From NCBI RefSeq assembly GCF_905171765.1, contig NC_053390.1:514934852-514998851 (forward strand): 64,000 nucleotides of DNA, in the 5' to 3' direction. The notes below the pieces were generated by a model that ran no database searches, was not told where the DNA came from, and saw only the letters and a program-made list of their open reading frames with translations. Source of the stretch: Bufo bufo. Lineage: Eukaryota > Chordata > Amphibia > Anura > Bufonidae. Positions 23,090 to 33,840 of this stretch are shown piece by piece (position 1 is the first letter of the stretch; every line of letters begins with the position of its first letter). The position numbers and the translations under genes are program-made.

Positions 23090-24830
23090 ATGACAGGGGG
23101 GTGATAAATGACAGGGGGGTGATCAATGACAGGGGGGTGATCAATGACAGGGGGGTGATCAATGACAGGGGGGTGATCAATGACAGGGGGGTGATCAGGG
23201 AGTCTATATGGGGTGATAACCACAGTCATTGATCACGCCCGTGTAAGGCTTCATTCAGACGTCCGGATGCGTTTTGCGGATCCGATCCATCTATCAGTGC
23301 ATCCGTAAAAATCATGCGGACATCTGAATGGAGCTTTACAGGGGGGTAATCAATGACAGGGGGGTGATCAATGACAGGGGGGTGATCAGGGAGTCTATAT
23401 GGGGTGATCACCACAGTCATTGATCATGCCCCTGTAAGGCTTCATTCAGACGTCCGGATGCGTTTTGCGGATCCGATCCATCTATCAGTGCATCCGTAAA
23501 AATCATGCGGACATCTGAATGGAGCTTTACAGGGGGGTAATCAATGACAGGGGGGTGATCAATGACAGGGGGGTGATCAGGGAGTCTATATGGGGTGATC
23601 ACCACAGTCATTGATCATGCCCCTGTAAGGCTTCATTCAGACGCCCGGATGCGTTTTGCGGATCGGATCCATCTATCAGTGCATCCGTAAAAATCATGCG
23701 GACATCTGAATGGAGCTTTACAGGGGGGTAATCAATGACAGGGGGGTGATCACCACAGTCATTGATCATGCCCCTGTAAGGCTTCATTCAGACGACCGGA
23801 TGCGTTTTGCGGATCCGATCCATGTATCAGTGCATCCGTAAAAATCATGCGGACATCTGAATGGAGCTTTACAGGGGGGTGATCAGGGAGTCTATATGGG
23901 GTGATTACCACAGTCATTGATCATGCCCCTGTAAGGCTTCATTCAGACGTCCGGATGCGTTTTGCGGATCCGATCCATCTATCAGTGCATCCGTAAAAAT
24001 CATGCGGACATCTGAATGGAGCTTTACAGGGGGGTAATCAATGACAGGGGGGTAATCAATGACAGGGGGGTGATCAGGGAGTCTATATGGGGTGATCACC
24101 ACAGTCATTGATCATGCCCCTGTAAGGCTTCATTCAGACGTCCGGATGCGTTTTGCGGATCCGATCCATCTATCAGTGCATCCGTAAAAATCATGCGGAC
24201 ATCTGAATGGAGCTTTACAGGGGGGTAATCAATGACAGGGGGGTAATCAATGACAGGGGGGTGATCAGGGAGTCTATATGGGGTGATCACCACAGTCATT
24301 GATCATGCCCCTGTAAGGCTTCATTCAGACGTCCGGATGCGTTTTGCGGATCCGATCCATCTATCAGTGGATCCGTAAAAATCATGCGGACGTCTGAATG
24401 GAGCTTTACAGGGGGTTGATCAATGACAGGGGGGTGATCACCACAGTCATTGATCATGCCCCTGTAAGGCTTCATTCAGACGACCGGATGCGTTTTGCGG
24501 ATCCGATCCATGTATCAGTGCATCCGTAAAAATCATGCGGACATCTGAATGGAGCTTTACAGGGGGGTAATCAATGACAGGGGGGTAATCAATGACAGGG
24601 GGGTGATCAGGGAGTCTATATGGGGTGATCACCACAGTCATTGATCATGCCCCTGTAAGGCTTCATTCAGACGTCCGGATGCGTTTTGCGGATCCGATCC
24701 ATCTATCAGTGGATCCGTAAAAATCATGCGGACGTCTGAATGGAGCTTTACAGGGGGTTGATCAATGACAGGGGGGTAATCAATGACAGGGGGGTGATCA
24801 GGGAGTCTATATGGGGTGATCAGGGGTGAT
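23090..24830. repeat. 191/151-bp satellite array
   Basis: Anchoring on CACAGTCATTGATCA gives unit starts at 23221, 23412, 23603, 23754, 23909, 24100, 24291, 24442 and 24633. Spacings are 191, 191, 151, 155, 191, 191, 151 and 191. Short units lack the GGGAGTCTATATGGGGTG segment. Each unit embeds an imperfect palindrome (TTCATTCAGACGTCCG ... CGGACATCTGAATGGAG) and short TGACAGGGGGGTGATCAA subrepeats. Confidence 0.85.
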
Positions 24831-24919
24831 TAGGGGTGATCAGGGGCTAATAAGGGGTTAATAAGTGATGGGGGGGGTGTAGTGTAGTGTAGTGGTGCTT
24901 GGTGCTACTTTACTGAGCT

Positions 24920-25175
24920 ACCTGTGTCCTCTGGTGGTCGATCCAAACAAAGGGGACCACCAGAGGACCAGGTAGCAGGTATATTAGACGCTGTTATCAA
25001 AACAGCGTCTAATATACCTGTTAGGGGTTAAAAAAAACACATCTCCAGCCTGCCAGCGAACGATCGCCGCTGGCAGGCTGGAGATCAACTCTCTTACCTT
25101 CCGTTCCTGTGAGCGCGCGCGCCTGTGTGCGCGCGTTCACAGGAAATCTCGCGTCTCGCGAGATGACGCGTATAT
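24920..25175. repeat. Cluster of consecutive hairpins
   Basis: Five stem-loops follow one another: CCTCTGGTGGTC/GACCACCAGAGG; TATTAGACGCTGTT/AACAGCGTCTAATA; ATCTCCAGCCTGCCAGCG/CGCTGGCAGGCTGGAGAT; CTGTGAGCGCGCGC/GCGCGCGTTCACAG; and CTCGCGTCTCGCGAG. They occupy the right-hand end of the TTAA element. Confidence 0.85.
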
Positions 25176-25243
25176 GCGTGACTGTGCGCAGCGCTGCCAC
25201 CTCCGGAACGCGATCCTGCGTTAGGCGGTCCGGAGGTGGTTAA

Positions 25244-25507
25244 ATCACCGCAACATTTCCTTGCAACACAGAAAAAGTGTCCAGATTTGCAACACCAGCT
25301 TTATCCAGACATTGGGCTTCTGGCGCTTTAAATTTCTCCAATACAACCTTCAGCAGCACATGCTCTTTTGTCATACTGTCGCCCCTAGCGACACGTTGCC
25401 TTTAAACTTTCTGTTGCCCCTAGCAATAACATTGTGCCCTTTTAGCATGCCCTTAGCAACCTGCTGTTGCCCTTTTTGCATGGACACTGCCTGCATCCTC
25501 CACCAAT
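25244..25507 (-). pseudogene. Gypsy copy 2, primer-site region and gag start
   Basis: On the minus strand, directly after the LTR end (…CTTACA), comes AT and then TGGTGGAGGATGC, the place and TGG start expected for a tRNA primer-binding site. A frame beginning MTKEHVLLKVVLEKFKAPEA follows (from about 25372), consistent with a gag N-terminus. It runs into the TTAA insertion. Confidence 0.45.
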
Positions 25508-26529
25508 TGTAAGGGATCGCTCTCTCTCAGGGGTTCGCAATCACAGACTTCTCCTCTGACAAAAGGTGCTTTATTTTAGCACTTCAGCACCATCACACAC
25601 AAACATCGAAAATAAATGCCTGCCCATCTTGGCTCTACCTAATACACGTGTTGTCTCTACCTCACCTATAGAGCACCTTTCACACATGGGATTAGATCCA
25701 GCTTCCTCAGCCATATACGGTGCAGCAGCCTCCAGGCTGTGACCATACCAGCACCCTTGGGGGGAGATGGTCCAGAAGTCCTCCCGACTCTGGCCGTGTG
25801 ACCCACTTTTCGTAGGCGTCGCTGGGCCCCCCAAACTTCAGGCTTTACAAAGCCTCGTGGCTCGTCAGTCCTCCTGGCTTAGACCACACAGAGCCCCTCA
25901 GGCTTCAGCCTTTCTTCCTCCTCAGTCATACACATAGGGTTGTTTTATCCCTCCTTGATTACAGCAGAAGGCCTCACCCTTCGATCACCGGAAAAAGACA
26001 ATACAATAGAAGGGTGTGGACTGGCAGATCCCACTACCAGGGGCGTAGCTAAAGGCTCATGGGCCCTGGTGCAAGAGTTCAACTTGGGCCCCCCTTCTCT
26101 CAGTGCTTTGTGGCCAGGGACAGGGAAGCACATTGCCTTCTTGCTGCCTGAGGCAAAAATTGAAACTGCACCCCCCATCATGCCAAATGCTTGACCTAAC
26201 CCCTTCCCTACAGCCAAAGGTGTAACTTGACCAACATGCACTTTCTATAAAGCAGGTGTCTTCTTATGTGGTACAAGGGTCTTTGGGGCCCCTCAGGCTC
26301 CTGGGCCCGGTAGCGACTGCTACCTTTGCACCCCCTATAGCTACGCCCCTGCCCACTACCAAACCTATCCCCCAGTCCACATGAAATCCAGCCCAGAACA
26401 ACATCTAGACAAAACTGTCACAAACTACACTTTGCTGAAACCACCTCAGCTTTCTGGATTTCAGTTATCTCACCCAGCTGAGGTATCTGGTTGTTATATA
26501 CACACCTTCCAGCACTTATACTGTACACA
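25508..26529 (-). mobile_element. Gypsy-type LTR, copy 2 (5' LTR), with nested hAT MITE
   Basis: It begins TGTAAGGGATCG and ends TACTGTACACA on the plus strand, giving the TG...CA ends on the minus strand. It is homologous to 2321-3025. Without the 314-bp MITE and one 8-bp duplication it is 700 bp, the same size as copy 1. The gag start and primer-site-like sequence lie on its left, making it the 5' LTR of a minus-strand element. Confidence 0.7.
26038..26351. mobile_element. hAT MITE with perfect 8-bp duplication
   Basis: Exact 14-bp terminal repeats CAGGGGCGTAGCTA/TAGCTACGCCCCTG are flanked by CCCACTAC at 26030-26037 and 26352-26359. It is 314 bp long and has no ORF. The uninterrupted sequence is seen in LTR copy 1 (near 2870), confirming the insertion. 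Confidence 0.9.
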
Positions 26530-26535
26530 TCACCA

Positions 26536-27490
26536 CAATACATTTTTTTTGCACTATAAGAAGCACTTATAGACACACATATGTGTGTCTTATAGGGTGA
26601 ATACTAATGAGAGCTTCTATTATGGAAGTGCTCATTACTACAGTAGGACCAGTGAGCAGTAAATATATTCCTCCTTGTACTGGCAGTACTCACCGCTCCC
26701 TGGTCTTCTTCTGTTGGTGTCGGATGCTATGCAGTGAACTATGCAAAGTGTGAGGACTCAGTCTGTGCGGCGTCAGATAACAGCATAGCATGGCAGGAAG
26801 ATTTCTGGATCTCAGGAGCGGCGGTGTAGGTGTCTGGAACAGGAGAGCTGAGTTGATTTATCTATTTATTTCTGAGGTCTGATTAATATTGAGGGTCTGA
26901 TTTGAGGTCTGATTGGGGTCTCATTAACATTGGGTGTCTGATTTGAGGTCTGATTGGGTGTCTGAGCTGGGGTCTAATTAACATTGAGGGTCTGATCTGA
27001 GGTCTAATTGGGGTCTGATTCACATTGGTGATCTGAGCTGAGGTCTAATTAACATTTGGGGTCTGATCTGAGGTCTGTATAACATTGGGAGTCTGATTAT
27101 GACTCTGACCTGAGGTCTGATTAACACTGGGGATCTGAGCTGAGGTCTGATTAACATTGGGGGTCTGATTGGGACTCTAAGCTGAGGTCTAATTAATAAT
27201 GGGGGTCTGAATGGGACATTGAGTTGAGGTCAAATTAACCTTTGACATGACCTGCATTTTGTACTGCTATGACTTATTTTACCACAACTCTGGCATAAAA
27301 GAAGTGGTGAGTTCCTTTTTTTGCTATTCATTTCAGTATCGTCTTTATCGCTGAGCACCAGACTATTATTCACATACACTCCATGTCCAGGTATATATTA
27401 TTGAAGGGGTCTGATATGAGATAAAAAATATTTTTTTTCTCATGTTCGTCCTCTAAAACCTAAAAAGTGCATCTTATGGGCAGGTGCGTC
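26536..27490. repeat. ATAAGA-GCAC element with internal minisatellite
   Basis: It opens with TTTGCACTATAAGAAGCAC and closes near GCATCTTATGGGCAGGTGCG, resembling the element at 9298. Between 26870 and 27240 a roughly 30-bp unit built on TGAGGTCTGATTAACATTGG repeats about twelve times with many substitutions. It is non-coding. Confidence 0.55.
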
Positions 27491-27639
27491 ATGTCATTCT
27501 TAAAATGAATCACTTTTATTTAAAAGACTTTTTATGCATGAGGCCAATGCATCCATATCAATGATCAAATGCACAGACATACCCACATAATTGTCAGTAG
27601 TCAAGTTTGTTTAGATGTGAACATTGATTAGTTATAGAA

Positions 27640-27877
27640 ATGAGGGAATTTCTCAAAAATTAGATTCGGTCGGCTCGCCGAATTTCCCGAAAAAATTTGA
27701 TTTTAAATTTATTTGGGTGTGAATCGCATTAAAAAACATCTATTTCCTGGCAGTAGAGAGCCTGTATAGTGGTGTAGAACACTGTGCCTTGCAGTCACAT
27801 GCATAGGGAGTCTGCTGTGGTAGTGAAACAATACTGTGAGTCAGTATGACACGCAGATAACAGGCGTCGCTCTTAAA
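27640..27877. repeat. TTCGGTCGGCTCGCCGAATTT repeat fragment
   Basis: A short stretch with TCGGCTCGCCGAATTTCCCG resembles the inner part of the neighbouring hAT MITE (TTCGGCTGCTTCGCCGCATTTT). It is probably a partial copy of a related dispersed element. It is non-coding. Confidence 0.4.
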
Positions 27878-27885
27878 ATCACAGC

Positions 27886-28422
27886 TAGAGATGAGTGAAT
27901 GGTTTGAAAATTTGATTCGGCTGCTTCGCCGCATTTTACAAAAAAAATTGCTTTGTGACTAATTACTTTGTAAGTAAGTAAGTAAGTAGCGGGTGCAATG
28001 ACAGGGAGCTGCATTAGCGTCGCCCCTATCATTGTTCCCCTCAGATGCCGCGTTCATATATGATCGCGGCATCTGAGTGTAAAATTAAGAAAGAAAAAAA
28101 ATGTCATCAAACTTACCGCCTCCATTTGCTCGCGACGGGCCGGCCGCCGCCATCTTGCTTGAAGATGTCGGTCGAAATTCCGTGATGATGTAATCTCGCA
28201 CCGCACGGAATTTCAGCCGAGATCTTCAAGCAAGATGGAGGCTGGCGGCCTGTTGTGAGCAAATGGAGGAGGTAAGGTTGAATTTTTGTGTTTTTTATAC
28301 TATTTAAGGTTAAATCGATTCACTGACACGAAGAACGAGGAAATTTGGCTTCTAGGCGAATCGAATTTATCATGAAATTTGGATCGAATTTCACTTCGTG
28401 GGATTTGATTCGCTCATCTCTA
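27886..28422. mobile_element. hAT MITE (TAGAGATGAG ends)
   Basis: Inverted ends TAGAGATGAGTGAAT and ATTCGCTCATCTCTA are flanked by ATCACAGC (27878-27885) and ATCACTGC (28423-28430), 7 of 8 identical. A long internal palindrome spans 28110-28275 (CTCCATTTGCTCGCGAC ... GAGCAAATGGAGG). It is non-coding. Confidence 0.8.
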
Positions 28423-28499
28423 ATCACTGCACACTTCACTTATTTAGGCAGTTACGGGACCAAAACTGACCTACTAACTCAAGTGTGAACTCAGCCTTA

Positions 28500-29715
28500 C
28501 AGGTTGATTTTAGCGTCAAGAAGAAGCGTACTCCTTTTACACAATAGTCAGCTGATTCCACATAGATGTCTACAGAACCTGTTCTTTTAAACGCTTATAC
28601 AAGTAGAGCCCCCCGACAGAGTGGTTCAGTCAACCAACTTCGCTTTAGAGTTATAGACAGTGTGGGTTTTCTACGGAGAGGTGGTGATAAGGATGCGATA
28701 TTGAGAAAAAAGGAACTCAAATGGATCTATACGCTGAGGTCCTTAAAGCCATTTGGACTCAACCTTGAGTTCAATGTGGCAGGAATCAGCTAGACTCTTC
28801 TCTGTTATATGTATTTCTTTATGTTATGTTTTATGTATTTGAAAACCGTTTGTATATATCACAATGCATAGCCCTGTGATTATTGATTTATAACCATCTG
28901 ATCATCAGTCTCAACTGACAGGTCACCAGTCAGGATGATCTATTTCATTATAATGTTATATGTTGGTTACACATGCTTCATGCTTCTGTATTCTTGTATA
29001 TTATTATATGTACACACTTGTGTGGGTATCGCGTCTATTTATTTACATGGCGATCTCCATTGTAACTGAGGTACGCTACACATTGTATTTTTACCATGTG
29101 TCATTGTATCTATTAGTTTGAACGTTGCTTTGTATCTTAGCAACGCGGACATTCCTAATTTGCAGTTATGTTGCCTCCCCTGTCACGCTGCCTGCCACGT
29201 CACTAATAGGTGCGGCATCGTGAGGCTAGCCGGCCGCCCTCTGATGACGTTCGCGGACATGCGCAGTGTGAACATTGGGACGCTAGCCACCACGTTGAGA
29301 TTTTCGTCAATAGTGGTTGCGGCGCTGCTCGGTTTGTGTCGCCTCCTGATGACGATCACGTGTATACGCACTTTCTATCTTGAGACGCCAGCTACTATGA
29401 GGATGCCTGCACGCCATTATCCCACACAGGTGAATATGTGAATATGTGAATTCAGCACATATTTGTTTGAAACAGCTAATGAATGTTATACAACAGCTTG
29501 GTGAATATTAACTAGGTAGGTCAAACATAGAGAAACAACAGTTGATTGGATTGTTAACATTGTGGGCGGCATTGACATGCTGGATATATACTTGGTGTTT
29601 TAATTGTAAAATATGCTTGACAAAGGCTATTCCTAGCCGAAATGTTGCTGCTGTTTTTATGCTGTGTTATGCGGTGATCGATTGAAATAAAGAAGGATTT
29701 TGGATATGCTGCTGT
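28500..29715 (+). mobile_element. Penelope-like element, 3' end
   Basis: It holds a coding remnant (28566-28793) and a long untranslated tail containing CTTGACAAAGGCTATTCC and AATAAAGAAGGATTTTGG near its end. The arrangement of endonuclease end, roughly 900-bp tail and AATAAA fits a 5'-truncated Penelope-like copy. Confidence 0.55.
28566..28793 (+). pseudogene. Penelope-like GIY-YIG endonuclease C-terminus
   Basis: The stretch VGFLRRGGDKDAILRKKELK followed by WIYTLRSLKPFGLN matches the conserved C-terminal block (R-G-G-D-x-D-x-x-L-x-x-x-E-x-x-W-I-x-x-L-x-x-x-x-P-x-G-L-N) of the endonuclease domain in Penelope-like elements. The GIY and YIG motifs and the reverse transcriptase are absent. It ends at a natural stop. 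Confidence 0.6.
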
Positions 29716-30285
29716 GGCCCTCCACTTTTTCTAGAGTGGAGAGGGTGTCAGCAGTAAGTTAGTGTTGATGTCACTGATTATTTTGCCTTTCCTCTGATCC
29801 ATCAGAAGAATTAACCCCCAAAAAATGGATCCTGTCTGTTGTGCATCTGACTTTACTCGGTCTGCATTTGGTCAGTAATCCATTAGTGTTAGTTCACTCC
29901 CGATCGGCATTGCTCAGGACAGAGCAGATCTCCCAAACTCAGGCCTCCAGCCTAGCACACGGCTCAGATCCCAATCCAGCAATTGCCAGAGCTCCTCTGT
30001 CAGAGAGAGGTAGTTACCACCAGCTGACACCACTGGCAGTTTTTTTTATTTTACATAGGCCAGTCAAGACCCAGCCTGGAATGTGGGGAGTAGTCACCCA
30101 CCCAGCACTTTGACTACTCCCAGTAAGAGCCGTCCCGGATCAGCTATTACAGCTATACTAAATAGCAAGGTGTCAAACAGCAACTGCTGCTGACACATGA
30201 AAACTGGCTCTTATTCCACCGAGGCCAGGAACCTCGCTGACACATACCTTCCATCAACGACGGTCCCTTGTGCCTTCCTACAATG
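29716..30285. other. Unassigned sequence
   Basis: No gene, terminal repeat or duplication is recognised. The 90-codon open stretch at 29841-30113 shows no family resemblance and is not called. Confidence 0.4.
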
Positions 30286-30547
30286 TATAGTAGGTTAAAT
30301 TTCAGGGTGAACCTAAATGCACTGTAACTTAATGTGTACAGGTGAACTTAATGTGACCTTCTCTAATCTTTTGAACATGTCCAGCTATTTCAGTACTTTT
30401 AGCACAACTTGCTTTTCTCTAGCAAGGAGCTTAACAACAAAATTCACAACAGGTGTTTGATCCATGAATCGGACAATAAATTTCCTGGTTCAATTAGAAT
30501 TGGTATTTAAACAGTCCTCCTCATCATGCTGTTCATATTTTGACATC

Positions 30548-31101
30548 ATGAGACCAAGACGACACCTAACAATTGATCAACAGTACCTCGCCTTTGCGAG
30601 GCTTCAAGCAGGATGTTCTCAGAGAGAAGTGGCCACTGAGCTTAGAGTATCACAGAGTGTCATCAGCAGTTTGCAACAGAGATAAAGAGAGACTGGAAGA
30701 GTCACAGAAAGGCATAGAAGTGGACGTCCTTTGGCCACATCCCAAACTGATGACCGCTTCATTGTGAACAATGCCCTGCGGAACCGGATGATGAATGCTA
30801 CACAATTCCAGGCACATTTAAGGCAGGTGAGAGGCACTCCAGTGTCCCGTCAGACCATTTGTTTACATCAGCGTGCTAGATGACCTGCAAAGGTACCTAA
30901 CCACACCACCAAAATCAAGCATCATCATCTTGCATGGGCCAAGGAGCATCTACGCTGGATAAGGGACCAGTGGGCCTCAGTGCTGTTCACTAATGAAATT
31001 TGATGCATGCTGAGCAGAAATGATGACCGCCAATGATGTTGGAGATATCAAGGAGAGCGCTATGCATCAGCCACTGTTGTCACTGGATGAGCCTTTGGTG
31101 G
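30548..31101 (+). pseudogene. Tc1-like transposase, N-terminal part
   Basis: It starts MRPRRHLTIDQQYLAFARLQ and has a helix-turn-helix of the paired type (QREVATELRVSQSVISSL). The frame shifts near 30690. Later segments (TDDRFIVNNALRNR in another frame) are recognisable, and TGA replaces expected sense codons near 30880. The provirus interrupts it at the GGTGG duplication. Confidence 0.65.
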
Positions 31102-31620
31102 TGTCACGGATTGTTATGCAGACAACTAGAAGTCACAAATAAAGATCCAACTGACTTGATCCCAAACTAAGGAACAAATGGGTGAGCCCTATAAAAGCCC
31201 TAGAGCTCTCCCTGACTGCTCAGCCCATGCAAAGATCTTTATGATAGAAAATTGCATGCCCCTGTACCTAGACTGAGTGACACCTGAAAACCCTATAATA
31301 GTGAGGGGACACGACCACCGGCTCCCTGCACTCAATACGGAGGGAGTCAGGGTCACCTAGAATCAAGCCAACAGGAAAACACAAATAAAGGAATAGACTT
31401 ATCTGAGGAACCAGCATCTAGCAGTGAGCACAATCCAGGAAGTGGTATAAACCGCAAAGTGAAGCAGTATGGGTGGGGATATAAAGGGAGGCGATCACTG
31501 CTAATAGATGACAGCTGGGAGAGGGAGGAGAGAAGACAAAATGAAACCAAAACAAAAGAACATCATGCAAGAGGTACTGAAGAACGTCTGTCAGAACTTC
31601 TCAGAGATCTGGCGGGGACA
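31102..31620 (-). repeat. Provirus A 3' LTR
   Basis: It runs from TGTCACGG to GGGGACA on the plus strand (TG...CA on minus), 519 bp. The minus-strand GAGGGAGGGATAC immediately inside (31621-31633) is its polypurine tract. Confidence 0.9.
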
Positions 31621-32117
31621 GTATCCCTCCCTCTACGAGTGGACTCCGGACAGTCAGAGCTCATCTTCTCAGGATGGGACGTATGGAAGGCCCTGATAAG
31701 ACAAGAGGCCTTAATGTCCGCCACTGGGACCCACATCCTCTCCTCAGGACCATAACCCTCCCAATGAATGAGATACTGGAGAGAACCGCGGACAATGCGG
31801 GAATCCACAATCCTAGAGACCTGAAATTCAAGATTACCATCAACCACAATCAGAGGAGGAGGCAAAGAGGAGGGTACAGTGGGTTGGACATAAGGTTTTA
31901 ATAGGGACTTGTGAAAAACATTATGGATCTTCCAAGTCTGAGGAAGATCAAGACGGAAGGCAACAGGATTGATGACGGACAAGATTTTATAAGGCCCAAT
32001 AAACCTAGGACCCAACTTCCAGGAGGGAACCTTCAGTTTGATATTTTTAGTAGACAACCACACCAAATCACCCACATTCAGGTCCTGACCAGGCACACGC
32101 TTATATCTCTCACTCAT
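31563..32117 (-). pseudogene. Provirus A integrase C-terminus and chromodomain
   Basis: The sequence contains DLNVGDLVWLSTKNIKLK, GPRFIGPYKIL and then the chromodomain LEFQVSRIVDSRIVRGSLQY and IHWEGYGPEERMWVP. In chromoviruses this module guides integration to chromatin marks. It is out of frame with the upstream integrase at 32123 because of a small indel. The overlap of the ORF end with the LTR (31563-31620) is normal for such elements. Confidence 0.8.
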
Positions 32118-32122
32118 GCTCC

Positions 32123-32989
32123 TTAGATTACCCTGAATCTTTTGCCAAATAGATGACAGAGACGAGGAAAATCTCTCCTCATCAGGTAAACCAGAAGACC
32201 CCTCTCCAGAGAATGTCCAAACTGCGGATGAAACCCAGATGCACCAAAAAATGGTGACTTATCAGAGGACTCCTGGCGACGGTTATTTAAAGCAAACTCA
32301 GCAAGGGACAAAAAAGAACACCAATCCTCCTGATTCTCTGTCACAAAACAGTGCAGATATGTCTCCAGATTCTGATTGACCTGCTCGGTCTGGCCATTCG
32401 ACTGCGGGTGAAAAGCTGAAGAGAATGACAACCGAACCCCCAAGCGAGAACAGAAAGCCTTCCAGAATCTGGAAACAAACTGTGTGCCCCTATCAGAGAC
32501 TATGTCTGAAGGAATGCCATGCAATTTGACAATGTGGTCAACAAATGCCTGCGCCAGCGTTTTAGCATTGGGTAACCCAGGAAAAGGAATGAGATTCGCC
32601 ATTTTGCTAAAACAGTCCACCACCACCAGGATCACAGTTTTCCCCGAGGAACGAGGCAGGTCCGTAATGAAGTCCATGTACAGATGTGTCCAAGGACGGG
32701 AAGGAATGGGTAACGGGAGGAGAGGACCCGATGGCTGTGAATTAGGTACCTTGGCACGAGCGCAGGTCTCGCAGGCTGCCACAAAACCCTTAACCGTCTT
32801 ACGAAGAGCCGGCCACCAGAATCTCCGAGCAATAAGATCCACTGTGGCTCTACCCCCCGGGGGCCCAGCAAGGACAGTATCGTGGTGCTCCTTAAAAACC
32901 TTGTGTCGTAAAGCGAGAGGCACAAACAACCTCCCAGGAGGACAAAGATCAGGAGCCTCTGCCTGGGCTGCCTGAACCTCTGCCTCCAA
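32123..32989 (-). pseudogene. Provirus A integrase
   Basis: Visible are the zinc-binding end CETCARAK, the first catalytic Asp in MDFITDLPRSSGKT, the second in SDRGTQFVSRFW and the Glu in NGQTEQVNQNLE, spaced as D-D-35-E. The first part of the HHCC finger reads HHDTVLAGPPG, so the second His is Pro, as in provirus B. The piece ends by frameshift (GLLVYLMRRDF) before the chromodomain. Confidence 0.8.
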
Positions 32990-33840
32990 TTCAGGATAAA
33001 GAGCAGAGCCAAAATGGGACCCGGGTCTTCAAAGTTCCCCCCTCCCGGAAAACAACGTGACAGGGCATCAGCCTTCACATTCTTAACCCCAGGGCGGAAC
33101 GTGACAACAAAATTAAACCTTGAAAAGAACAAAGACCATCTGGCCTGTCTCGGGTTCAGACGTTTGGCTGACTCCAAGTAGGCCAGATTCTTATGGTCGG
33201 TAAACACGGTAATAGGGGGTCTGGCTCTCTCTAGCCAATGGCGCCATTCCTCAAAAGCTAACTTGATGGCCAACAACTCCCTATCTCCCACATCGTAATT
33301 TCTCTCTGCGGAGGAGAGTTTCTTCGAGAAAAAGGCACATGGTCGCCATTTGGCAGGAGAGGGACCCTGAGACAAGACCGCACCCAAACCCACCTCAGAA
33401 GCGTCCACCTCAACAATGAAGGGCAGAGAGACATCAGGTTGTACCAAGATGGGAGCGGACGCAAAACTCTCTTTGATACTAGAAAAGGCCTTACGCGCAT
33501 CTACCGACCAGGAGGAAAAATCTACCCCCTTTTTAGTCATGTCAGTGAGTGGCTTAACAACAGAGGAATAATTCAAAATGAACTTCCTGTAATAATTGGC
33601 AAAACCCAAAAAGCGCATCAGCACCTTCTGATTCTCAGGAAGCTCAGAATCAAGCACAGAGCGGACCTTCTCAGGGTCCATGCGAAAACCAGAAGCGGAG
33701 AGAAGAAAACCCAGAAATTGAATTTCTGGAACCGCAAACACACATTTTTCCAGTTTAGCGTACAATTTATTCTCCCGCAGAATGAGCAAGACCTGACGTA
33801 GGTGGTCCCTATGAGTTTTGAAATCAAGAGAAAAAATCAA
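32632..33840 (-). pseudogene. Provirus A RT thumb/connection and RNase H
   Basis: Blocks FLGFLLSASGFRMDPEKV and MRFLGFANYYRKFILNYSS are the RT thumb region. EVDASEVGLGAVLSQ and DRELLAIKLAFEEWRHWLE, then TDHKNLAYLESAKR, are RNase H motifs, and KADALSRCFPGGG ends the domain. The frame overlaps the integrase frame because of a frameshift near 32990. Confidence 0.8.

Larger units (their letters stand above)
19849..25239. mobile_element. Giant TTAA-flanked foldback/satellite element
   Basis: The ends CCACCTC/GAGGTGG are inverted and flanked by TTAA (19845-19848, 25240-25243), the duplication used by Kolobok and piggyBac elements. In its 5.39 kb there is no coding sequence. Order: unique left arm, serial palindromes (20300-23040), 191-bp satellite (23090-24830), and a hairpin cluster plus GC-rich right end. 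I recognise the left arm and the palindromic units as a very abundant anuran repeat. The superfamily is inferred from the duplication only. Confidence 0.65.

Noticed and set aside
23226..24641. Repeated 64-codon frames on the minus strand at 23-24.6 kb
   Set aside because: They mirror the 191-bp satellite period and consist of repeated HPPVIDxPPV words translated from the subrepeats.
23090..24830. CRISPR array
   Set aside because: Units are 151-191 bp with near-identical spacers and the DNA is clearly vertebrate; it is a satellite.
29841..30113. 90-codon plus-strand frame
   Set aside because: Composition and content show no resemblance to known proteins, and there are no splice sites or neighbouring coding evidence.
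32484..32975. 163-codon plus-strand frame opposite integrase
   Set aside because: It is the antisense shadow of the Gypsy integrase; the minus strand carries the D-D-35-E motifs.
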